A stretch of 27,740 nt of DNA from a virus. Positions 1 through 5,158 of the stretch are shown here, piece by piece. The notes beneath the pieces are model-generated. The model did not search any database and had not been told where the DNA came from. It saw only the letters and a list, made by a program, of their open reading frames with translations. The position numbers and the translations under genes are program-made. Each line of letters opens with the position of its first letter. Position 1 is the stretch's first letter. The stretch is taken from positions 1-27,740 of IMG/VR virus record IMGVR_UViG_3300048687_000061; one strand, written 5' to 3'.

Positions 1-201
1 TGGCACCTGGGCCGCTGGTCGACGGTGATCGGTGTGGTGGCGGTGGCCTGGGTCGTCGTCATCACGATCCTCTTCATGCTGCCGCAGGTCTCCCCGGTCA
101 CCTGGGAGACCTTCAACTACGCCCCGATCGCGGTCCTCGTGGTCCTCGGTTTCGCGGGCACGTGGTGGGCGGTGTCGGCTCGGCACTGGTTCCTGCGCTG
201 A
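1..201 (+). CDS. Amino-acid permease, C-terminal end (partial)
   Basis: The window opens inside this gene; only the last 66 codons are present, ending in TGA. The visible protein is hydrophobic, with two membrane-spanning stretches separated by a short loop containing SPVTWETFNYAP, followed by a helix ending ARHWFLR. The loop and last helix are typical of APC-superfamily amino-acid/GABA permeases of actinobacteria, which import amino acids or amines across the cytoplasmic membrane. Substrate cannot be judged from this piece. It is a normal chromosomal gene and marks host DNA to the left of the accessory region. Confidence 0.75.
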   Translation, partial: WHLGRWSTVIGVVAVAWVVVITILFMLPQVSPVTWETFNYAPIAVLVVLGFAGTWWAVSARHWFLR

Positions 202-221
202 CGCTCCGTCCGGCGCGCGGG

Positions 222-256
222 GACCGGGAAGCCGATACCCGATCGGCCTCCCGGTC
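222..256 (+). terminator. Hairpin terminator after the permease
   Basis: Inverted repeat with arms 222-236 and 242-256, one mismatch and a 5-nt loop, starting 20 bp after the permease stop. There is no U-run, as is usual for Streptomyces terminators. Confidence 0.6.
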
Positions 257-300
257 TCGTCGGGCTATGCTCAGGGGTGCGTCGGCTCAGGTCGGCGTGT

Positions 301-373
301 GGACCCTTAGCTCAATTGGCAGAGCAGTGGACTTTTAATCCATTGGTTGTGGGTTCGAGTCCCACAGGGTCTA
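301..373 (+). tRNA. tRNA-Lys (anticodon TTT)
   Basis: The cloverleaf can be folded by eye. Acceptor GGACCCT pairs with AGGGTCT (the first pair is a G-U), the D-arm follows, and the anticodon stem GTGGA/TCCAT closes a 7-nt loop with TTT at 334-336. The T-arm is GTGGG-TTCGAGT-CCCAC. The 3' CCA is not encoded. tRNA 3' ends are common integration sites for actinobacterial prophages and ICEs, and accessory DNA starts soon after this gene, so it is a candidate attachment site. No second copy of its 3' end is visible in the window. Confidence 0.93.
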
Positions 374-378
374 CGGGG

Positions 379-413
379 AAAGCCCAGGTCGGAGCAGATT
401 CGATCTGGGCTTT
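379..413 (+). terminator. tRNA-Lys terminator
   Basis: Inverted repeat AAAGCCCAG (379-387) / CTGGGCTTT (405-413), with extra TCG/CGA pairing inside and T residues at the 3' edge. It begins 6 nt after the tRNA. Confidence 0.75.
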
Positions 414-622
414 CGGCGTCTCCGGGGGCCTTGGAGATCGTTAGCTCGCACGCCGCTCGCACGAGTGGCTAATGATCATGCCGAAAATAAGGGTGCCCCC
501 GACCGGACGGGGTACCGGTCGAGGGCAGTTGGCGGCACCTGAGGCACGGCGCCGTCCCCCTCGCCCACTGCGCGGCCTCTCCAAGCTGGCAGCGGGGAGC
601 ACGTGTTCCCCCTGAGCGCGAA
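414..622. other. Non-coding stretch between tRNA and XRE gene
   Basis: No convincing gene on either strand. It contains a spaced inverted repeat, GATCGTTAGC at 436-445 and GCTAATGATC at 468-477 (9 of 10 matching, 22-nt spacer). Its position just downstream of the tRNA would suit an integrase arm site or an att-flanking structure, but nothing else supports that. Confidence 0.35.
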
Positions 623-640
623 TGTAGGCCTACGCCTACA
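623..640. promoter_or_regulatory. Palindromic operator-like site upstream of small XRE gene
   Basis: Perfect inverted repeat TGTAGGC (623-629) / GCCTACA (634-640) with spacer CTAC, in GC-moderate sequence 33 bp before the XRE start at 674. It is the size and symmetry of a dimeric HTH operator, so autoregulation by the downstream XRE protein is plausible. Inferred from position and symmetry only. Confidence 0.45.
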
Positions 641-673
641 GACTTTCGATCATGAACCGATGAACGTTGGCGG

Positions 674-907
674 GTGCCCTCTGCCTATCCGCCGCCCGAC
701 TGGGTGCTCGCCCGTCGGCGGGCCATGGGCGAGCAGATCCGGGCGGTGCGCCTCTCGGCACGGATGACGCAGGAGACCGTGGCCCTCGAGGCCGGTCTCG
801 ACCGGCCGTCGGTCGTACGGATCGAGGCGGGCCAGCAGTCCCCGACAGCGGACACCTTGATCCGGATCGCTCACGTGCTCGGCGTCGACCTGCGCGACAT
901 CGTGTGA
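674..907 (+). CDS. Small XRE-family transcriptional regulator
   Basis: 77 aa with a GTG start; almost the whole protein is one XRE/HTH_3 domain. The QIRAVRLSARMTQETVALEAGL segment gives helices 1-2, and DRPSVVRIEAGQQSPTAD carries the recognition helix and the family-typical E-x-G-x-x-x-P turn. TLIRIAHVLGVDLRDIV is the usual C-terminal helix. Such single-domain proteins are repressors or antitoxin-like DNA-binding proteins. No toxin partner is encoded on the same strand next to it. An internal ATG at 724 would leave a minimal domain; the ribosome-binding site for either start is weak. A palindrome at 623-640 may be its operator. Confidence 0.75.
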   Translation: MPSAYPPPDWVLARRRAMGEQIRAVRLSARMTQETVALEAGLDRPSVVRIEAGQQSPTADTLIRIAHVLGVDLRDIV

Positions 908-911
908 AGTG

Positions 912-943
912 GGCGGCGGCACTACCGCCGTCGTGCCGCCGCC
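912..943. terminator. Bidirectional hairpin between convergent genes
   Basis: GGCGGCGGCAC (912-922) / GTGCCGCCGCC (933-943), an 11-bp perfect stem starting 5 bp after the XRE stop. It lies between convergent transcription units. Confidence 0.65.
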
Positions 944-1066
944 CGCCCGCGCACGGGGTCTGGGTGCACGGGAGCGTGAAGCGGCCGCCCCGCACACGGG
1001 TGCAGAGCGGCCGCACGTCCCGCCGCCGGGGATCCGTGGTGATGTGCCGGCGGCGGGGGTCGATGG
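944..1066. terminator. Terminator of the leftward small-protein operon (hairpin 1019-1057)
   Basis: The hairpin has arms CCCGCCGCCGG (1019-1029) and CCGGCGGCGGG (1047-1057), an 11-bp perfect stem ending 10 bp past the stop of the leftward operon. The rest of this interval holds two direct copies of AGCGGCCGC (about 980 and 1006) and no convincing gene. Confidence 0.55.
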
Positions 1067-1252
1067 TCAACTACGCGGGCCCCACCCGACGGGCGCGGTT
1101 TGCCGAGGGCGCGGGACCACGGGGCACACGCGGTGTCGCTCGACGACGGCGCCCGCGCCCGAGTTGCTGAACACGTCGCCCGTCTCGATCTCGTCATCGG
1201 CCTTCAGCGGCTCGTCGCATCGCCAACAGAGTCGGCCTCTATCCGTGGTCAT
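1067..1252 (-). CDS. Small Cys-rich (zinc-ribbon-like) protein
   Basis: 61 aa; start chosen at ATG 1252 (MTTDRGRLCWRC), which overlaps the upstream gene by 14 nt. It has a CxxC pair (C9, C12) and a later HxxC pair (H40, C43), a spacing that could bind one zinc ion. An acidic stretch (DDEIETGD) and a GAGAVVERH segment lie between. Short proteins with this layout are common in Streptomyces accessory regions and usually have no assigned role. A longer reading from 1318 would add an Arg-rich run that looks like frame noise. Third gene of a leftward operon of overlapping small genes. Confidence 0.6.
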   Translation of the reverse strand: MTTDRGRLCWRCDEPLKADDEIETGDVFSNSGAGAVVERHRVCPVVPRPRQTAPVGWGPRS

Positions 1253-1409
1253 TGCGCACCTCGCGCACAGTCGTCGCGAGCGCGCGCCGGGTCGGGCACT
1301 GCTGCCAGTTGTACGCACAACGCGAGCACTTCACCACGTGGTCGAGCAGGGCCCGGAACGCGAGATCGGCCGGGGTATCGGCCAGCGTGGCCGGTTGGGG
1401 TGCGTTCAC
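1239..1409 (-). CDS. Small Cys-containing protein, 56 aa
   Basis: GTG start at 1409 overlaps the stop of the preceding gene in a GTGA junction, and the stop TAG lies inside the next gene. The N-terminal half is helical (ATLADTPADLAFRALLDHVV), followed by KCSRCAYNWQQC with Cys at 28, 31 and 38, then an Arg-rich helix. The double overlap with both neighbours and codon use like theirs support a real gene despite its size. Function unknown. A metal-binding or adaptor role alongside the adjacent Cys-rich protein is a guess. Confidence 0.6.
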   Translation of the reverse strand: MNAPQPATLADTPADLAFRALLDHVVKCSRCAYNWQQCPTRRALATTVREVRNDHG

Positions 1410-1612
1410 GACACTGCCTCCAGGCGTGGCCCGGTCGCCCGCAGCAGTGCGTCGAGGACGGGCAGCGCGTCCTTGCGGGACAGCACCAGCTCGATGTCGC
1501 CCTGGTGGTCGTCGACCGCGTACAACGACAGCGGGATGCGTACCTCGCCGGTCACCGGGTCGACGGCGGGCTGCTCATGACGACGGACTGACGCGTGCAG
1601 TAAAGCGCTCAC
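1406..1612 (-). CDS. Hypothetical 68-aa protein, first of a three-gene operon
   Basis: GTG start at 1612, preceded by GAGGGGG with a 5-nt gap, a good ribosome-binding site. The middle (TGEVRIPLSLYAVDD, GDIELVLSRKDALPVLDALLRA) predicts two or three beta strands followed by a helix. I do not recognise the family. It is followed by two overlapping small Cys-containing genes. Upstream lies an operator-like array of TGTACCCC half-sites (1667-1705) and then the divergently regulated but co-oriented 410-aa XRE gene. Confidence 0.65.
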   Translation of the reverse strand: MSALLHASVRRHEQPAVDPVTGEVRIPLSLYAVDDHQGDIELVLSRKDALPVLDALLRATGPRLEAVS

Positions 1613-1666
1613 GGGTACCCCCTCGGCTTGGCGGAGCCAGAACCGTAAGCGCCCGGACAGCAGAGA

Positions 1667-1705
1667 AGGGGTACAGAATGTACCCCTGTCCCAAGCTGTA
1701 CCCCT
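1667..1705. promoter_or_regulatory. Operator-like repeat: 21-bp inverted repeat plus a third half-site
   Basis: AGGGGTACA (1667-1675) and TGTACCCCT (1679-1687) form a perfect 9-bp-arm inverted repeat with a 3-nt spacer. A second TGTACCCCT lies at 1697-1705, 18 bp from the first. The array sits in the 96-bp gap upstream of the small-protein operon and directly after the 410-aa XRE gene. It is the obvious candidate binding site for that XRE protein and would control the three small genes. Confidence 0.6.
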
Positions 1706-1708
1706 TGC

Positions 1709-2941
1709 TCAGCCGGTGGGCACGCCCACCGCCGCGGCGAGCGTGCTCGCCTCCTTCCGCATCGCGCGCGGTGCCGACCGCCACAGCTCGGCCACGGCCT
1801 GCCGCGCCGACGGTGTGTACGACACGGTCTCGGCGCCGATCTCGTGCGCCATCTTCATCACGTGCAGGGCTGCCGTGCGGTCGCCGCGCTGCAGGTGTCC
1901 GCGCGCCACCTCGACCCACAGGCGGGCACGGCGCTCGCGCGACGGCATGACGTCGGGGTCGATGTCGTCGGCCAGGCCGATCGCTTTCGCTGACTTCTGC
2001 AGGTCGGTGGCCACGCTGACCGCGTGGAAGTCCACGTTGGCCCGACCGAACACGGTGCTGCTGTGCACGTAGTTGGCGGGCAAGGACTTGGCAACCTGGT
2101 CGCCCTTGTCCCAGTACCGCCAGGCATCGCCCTCGTGGCCCTCGCGTGCTTCCGTGACGGCGGCGTGCAGCTGCAACGCGCCATAGATGCCGCGCCAGTC
2201 CTCGGGTGCGCCGTCGAGGTGGGGGCGGATGAGGTCGGCGGCCTCGGTGACAACGCGCAGCGCTTCCTCCGGATAGCTGGTCTCGCGGAGGATGTTGCCC
2301 ATGTTCCAGGCGGCCGCCGCTATGGCCGCTGGCTGGTCGGCGTCCTGTGCTGCGGTGAGCGCGCGGTCGGCGACGACCCACGCCAGTTCGGCCGGCGCGA
2401 TGTACGCGGTGGCCTGCCCGGTGAGGCGGTAGATGTCGGAGAGCGCGACGAGCGCGGCGCGCCGCTGGTCGCCGTCGAGCGCTCGCACGGTGGCCTCGCC
2501 GTCGCGGATCAACTCGGGCAGCAGGGCGCCCACTTCACTGCGGTTGTACTCGCTCTTGTGCCACAGCGCCCACGCCAGGTCAGCACGGCCCTGCAGCAGG
2601 GCGGGGTCCTCGAGCGCGGTCGGCCGCGACGAGGGCGCGAGGGCCCGGTTCATCACGGCGGCCCACACCTCGGGCATGCCGGGGTGCGTAAGGCGGCCGA
2701 GGGGGACGGGCTGAGCGGGACCGCCTGTGGTGCCGGTGAGGACGGACAGATCGGAGACCTGCAGCGCGGCGGCGAGCTTCAGCAGCAGCGCGTGCGACCG
2801 GAGTTCACGCTCCCCGGTTTCGATCTTCTTCAGCCAGACCGGGCCGCGCCCGCATAGTTGGGCAAGCTGTGGTCGGGTGAGGCCGCGCGATACTCGCAGG
2901 GCTTGGATGCGTTCGCCGGTGCTGAGTTCGTCGTGGTCCAT
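1709..2941 (-). CDS. XRE-family regulator with long helical-repeat domain
   Basis: 410 aa; start chosen at ATG 2941 (MDHDELSTGERIQALR), preceded by GAGGGAG at the right distance. An in-frame start 15 bp upstream has no such site. Residues about 8-65 form an XRE HTH domain (IQALRVSRGLTRPQLAQLCG, WLKKIETGERELRS). The remaining 340 residues are Ala/Leu/Arg-rich helices without enzyme motifs, like the TPR-type ligand- or peptide-sensing domains of large Streptomyces XRE regulators. Such proteins usually control a small neighbouring operon, here the three genes at 1067-1612, through the TGTACCCC sites between them. Effector unknown. Confidence 0.8.
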   Translation of the reverse strand: MDHDELSTGERIQALRVSRGLTRPQLAQLCGRGPVWLKKIETGERELRSHALLLKLAAALQVSDLSVLTGTTGGPAQPVPLGRLTHPGMPEVWAAVMNRALAPSSRPTALEDPALLQGRADLAWALWHKSEYNRSEVGALLPELIRDGEATVRALDGDQRRAALVALSDIYRLTGQATAYIAPAELAWVVADRALTAAQDADQPAAIAAAAWNMGNILRETSYPEEALRVVTEAADLIRPHLDGAPEDWRGIYGALQLHAAVTEAREGHEGDAWRYWDKGDQVAKSLPANYVHSSTVFGRANVDFHAVSVATDLQKSAKAIGLADDIDPDVMPSRERRARLWVEVARGHLQRGDRTAALHVMKMAHEIGAETVSYTPSARQAVAELWRSAPRAMRKEASTLAAAVGVPTG

Positions 2942-2963
2942 GCCGCTCCCTCGCAAGAGGCTG

Positions 2964-2993
2964 TCCGTACAGAAAGCCTACGGCGCACGTCAA
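2964..2993 (-). promoter_or_regulatory. Candidate promoter of the 410-aa XRE gene
   Basis: On the minus strand TTGACG (2993-2988) is followed after 18 bp by TACGGA (2969-2964), which would place a start of transcription shortly before the ribosome-binding site. The -35 is good and the -10 is weak. Confidence 0.4.
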
Positions 2994-3025
2994 TACAGGC
3001 CCTGGCGTAACGGGAGACGACGAAA

Positions 3026-3058
3026 GGGCCCCGCCCTCCCGAAGGAGAGCGGGGCCCA
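3026..3058 (-). terminator. Terminator of the prophage late operon
   Basis: GGGCCCCGC (3026-3034) / GCGGGGCCC (3050-3058), with further CTCC/GGAG pairing inside, closed by a TTCG tetraloop on the minus strand and followed there by CTTTCG. It starts 3 bp after the last lysis-region gene and separates the phage block from the regulatory genes. Confidence 0.8.
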
Positions 3059-3060
3059 GT

Positions 3061-3333
3061 TCAGTGGCGCCAGGGGGTGACGTCGAGGTCGGACGGTGGT
3101 TCGGGTGCGGGGCCGGCCGGGGTGTCCGGGCCGACGCGCTGAGCCCATCGCCAGATGTCCACCACGTAGCTGGTCAGGAGCTTGCGTTGCTTGCGCTCGT
3201 CGGCCAGCTCGCGGTCGAGCCGCTCGGTGATCGCGGTGAAGTCCGAGCGGCGGTTCGTCGCGCGTGACTGTGTCCACGACAGGACGCCGACGACCAGCGC
3301 GACGCCGCCCCCGACCAGTGCCCCCACGTCCAT
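3061..3333 (-). CDS. Small membrane protein of the lysis region
   Basis: 90 aa. ATG at 3333 shares a TGATG junction with the upstream stop and follows AAAGGACAG. It has one N-terminal transmembrane helix (VGALVGGGVALVVGVLSW), then a charged coiled-coil-like stretch (DFTAITERLDRELADERKQRKLL) and a Pro-rich tail. Single-helix proteins with a cytoplasmic coil often accompany holin and endolysin genes in actinophages and may act as a second holin, antiholin or spanin-like factor. No lipobox or outer-membrane feature is present. The precise role is not established. Confidence 0.65.
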   Translation of the reverse strand: MDVGALVGGGVALVVGVLSWTQSRATNRRSDFTAITERLDRELADERKQRKLLTSYVVDIWRWAQRVGPDTPAGPAPEPPSDLDVTPWRH

Positions 3334-3758
3334 CAGCGTCTGTCCTTTCTCAGGTGCCACGGCAGCGGGTCGTCCATCCCGGAGACGAGCACGACGCCGA
3401 TGGTGAAGGCCCCCCAGCCACATGCGGATCCGACCGCCGCCGGGTAAGTGCTGGCCGCCGCGACGGTGAAGGCCCCGGCCCACAGGCCTGCCGGGACGGC
3501 GAGCGCTGTGTAGCCCGCGGCCTGGACGCGGGGGCAGTTGACGACGAGCCCGGCGGCGACGGCGGCCGCGCCGCACAGGACCCACATCCACCCGAGGGTG
3601 TCCATGGGGATGTAACGGGTGACGTCGGCGAGTCCGCGGCTGGTGCCGTATCTCGGGTTGCCGACGATGCCGAGCCCGCCGTACAGCGCCCAACCGGTGC
3701 CGACGGTGACGAGGAACGCGCGGCGACGCGAGAGCGCCGGCCGCGCCGCCGCGAGCAT
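3333..3758 (-). CDS. Four-helix membrane protein, lysis region
   Basis: 141 aa from ATG 3758; a GTG one codon earlier (3761) is also possible. Both starts overlap the stop of the holin-like gene. The N-terminus is basic (RPALSRRRAFLV) and four hydrophobic segments follow, including FLVTVGTGWALYGGLGIVG, WVLCGAAAVAAGLVV and FTIGVVLVSG. The YGTSRGLADVTRYIPMDTLGW loop lies outside the hydrophobic segments. No family recognised. The position between a holin-like protein and a second membrane protein suggests lysis timing or superinfection exclusion at the membrane, which is inference from position. Confidence 0.65.
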   Translation of the reverse strand: MLAAARPALSRRRAFLVTVGTGWALYGGLGIVGNPRYGTSRGLADVTRYIPMDTLGWMWVLCGAAAVAAGLVVNCPRVQAAGYTALAVPAGLWAGAFTVAAASTYPAAVGSACGWGAFTIGVVLVSGMDDPLPWHLRKDRR

Positions 3759-3946
3759 CACGACTCCGGTGTTGTGCTCGGCTTGTTGGGCACGGCCCAC
3801 GTGACACCGCACGCCGCGAGGACCGCGACCAGTGCGACGACGCCCTCCTGCGCGCTGATCACGCCGTCGTCGAGGGCGGTGACGAGCGAGGCGGCACCGG
3901 CCGCAACAGCTGCGGCGACGGCCTTCAGATAGCGCGAGACCTTCAT
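3758..3946 (-). CDS. Holin-like protein
   Basis: 62 aa; start at ATG 3946 with AAGGTGG upstream. Basic start (MKVSRYLK), a first hydrophobic helix rich in Ala (AVAAAVAAGAASLVTAL), a short acidic turn (DDGVISAQE), a second helix (GVVALVAVLAACGVTWAV) and a PNKP tail. Two short helices with a charged turn match the small actinophage holins that sit directly after an endolysin gene. It would assemble in the cytoplasmic membrane at the end of infection and release the amidase encoded just upstream. Confidence 0.75.
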   Translation of the reverse strand: MKVSRYLKAVAAAVAAGAASLVTALDDGVISAQEGVVALVAVLAACGVTWAVPNKPSTTPES

Positions 3947-3948
3947 CG

Positions 3949-4797
3949 TCAACCCACCTTCTTCGCGAGTTCGTCGACCTTCTTGGCGAGGGCGGCGACC
4001 TGTTCGAGGACGTCGAGCTGCCGCTCGTACAGCTCCTTGAAGTAGGACGAGGCCTTCCAGGTCGGGTTGGTCTTGAAGGTGCTGGCAGACGGCGGGGCAG
4101 GGATTTCGTCCCGGTCCCACACAGCGGCGCTGACCTGCTTGGCATCCATGTCGAGTTCTCCGCTGGTCGAGGGGGCGCCGCCCTTGGCGGCGGTGAGGAT
4201 GGCGGCCATCGGGAGGGCGCCCGGGTCACCGTGATCGTTCTCGGGGACGTGCTGGTGCCCGCAGTGACCCTTGAACGCGTTCCAGCGCGAGGCGGACATG
4301 CGCACCGAACTGTTGCCGTAGCTGGACGGGTACGCCTTGAAGGTCAGGCCGGAGGACAGCGGCACGCCGTGGTTGACGTTGGCCCATCGCGCGAATGCGC
4401 CGAGGTCGCGGATCGCCCAGTCCGGCAGGTCCGGGGTGTAGAGGTGCGCGTATCCGGCCTTCGCCCACCTGGCGTGGGTGCTCGGGTCGCAGGTGCCGAC
4501 GATCTCGACTTGGCACACGTTGAGCGTGTTCGTCTCGACGCCGCCGGCCTTGTTGACGAGGGCGCGCGCGGAGACGTCGAAGTCGAAGTGCTGGTACCAG
4601 ACGAGGCGCTTGGCCTTGAAGTCCGGCTTGGCGGTGAAGTTCGGCGCCGATGTGCCGCCGCTGTAGCCGGGCAGGCTCGTGCCCTCTGTGGTGTGCCAGA
4701 CGATGACGTTGGATTCCATCGCCGAGCCCGGGTAGCGGCTGCCGTACCAGTACGCCGTGCTGGCGCCGGGGTATCTCTGTGGACCGTTCTTGGCCAT
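3949..4797 (-). CDS. Endolysin, Amidase_2/PGRP-type N-acetylmuramoyl-L-alanine amidase
   Basis: 282 aa; ATG 4797 in a TGATG junction with the 99-aa gene. It hydrolyses the amide bond between MurNAc and the peptide stem of peptidoglycan. Amidase_2 signs are VIVWHTTEG (H35), the CGHQH segment (H181/H183) and HGDPG (D191), which fit the His/His/Asp zinc ligands, and GYAHLYTPDLPDW in between. After about residue 205 there is no recognisable wall-binding domain. Instead there is a linker and a short C-terminal coil (FKELYERQLDVLEQVAALAKKVDELAKKV), probably for oligomerisation. The gene is followed at once by the holin-like gene, a classic lysis pair. Confidence 0.88.
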   Translation of the reverse strand: MAKNGPQRYPGASTAYWYGSRYPGSAMESNVIVWHTTEGTSLPGYSGGTSAPNFTAKPDFKAKRLVWYQHFDFDVSARALVNKAGGVETNTLNVCQVEIVGTCDPSTHARWAKAGYAHLYTPDLPDWAIRDLGAFARWANVNHGVPLSSGLTFKAYPSSYGNSSVRMSASRWNAFKGHCGHQHVPENDHGDPGALPMAAILTAAKGGAPSTSGELDMDAKQVSAAVWDRDEIPAPPSASTFKTNPTWKASSYFKELYERQLDVLEQVAALAKKVDELAKKVG

Positions 4798-5096
4798 CAC
4801 ACACGCTCCGGCCAGTGCCAGGTGCCGCCGAGGTGCGTGATGTGCGACGCGTCCTCGGGCTCCAGATGCGCGCACCGGTTGAAGTTGACGCCCGTGGGGT
4901 TGAGCACGCACAGGTCGACGACCTCGACACTGCTGTCCCACTCCTGCGCTTCCCCGTCGGTGACATCCGGTAGCGCGCCGTCCGGCACTGCCGTGATGAT
5001 CGCGGCCCGGCACTGTGAGGTGTACTCGCCGCGCGGGGTGCCGTAGCTGACGTAGTGAACGATCCGCCCGACGGACGGGGTTGGCTGATCAGGCAT
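4797..5096 (-). CDS. Conserved-looking 99-aa protein before the endolysin
   Basis: ATG 5096 follows CAGGAGACTC, a strong ribosome-binding site, and the stop overlaps the amidase start. The sequence reads as a compact beta-rich domain: VGRIVHYVSYGTP, CRAAIITAVPDG, SVEVVDLCVLNPTG, HITHLGGTWHWPE. There are three Cys and no signal peptide or membrane helix. Proteins of this shape are frequent between tail and lysis genes in Streptomyces phages, and I know no assigned function. Tight coupling to the endolysin suggests it is made with it, as an adaptor, inhibitor or late minor structural protein. Confidence 0.65.
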   Translation of the reverse strand: MPDQPTPSVGRIVHYVSYGTPRGEYTSQCRAAIITAVPDGALPDVTDGEAQEWDSSVEVVDLCVLNPTGVNFNRCAHLEPEDASHITHLGGTWHWPERV

Positions 5097-5116
5097 GAGT
5101 CTCCTGACATGCGAAA

Positions 5117-5139
5117 GCCCCGGCCAACAGGCTCGGGGC
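5117..5139 (-). terminator. Hairpin between the tail-spike gene and lysis genes
   Basis: GCCCCG (5117-5122) / CGGGGC (5134-5139), followed on the minus strand by TTTCGC. It probably reduces read-through from the long tail operon into the lysis genes. Confidence 0.6.
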
Positions 5140-5158
5140 GGTGGGGTGGTTGAACGGC

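Noticed and set aside
636-1070. Minus-strand frames across the small XRE gene
   Set aside because: Arg/Pro-rich with no start context; the plus-strand HTH domain is unambiguous.
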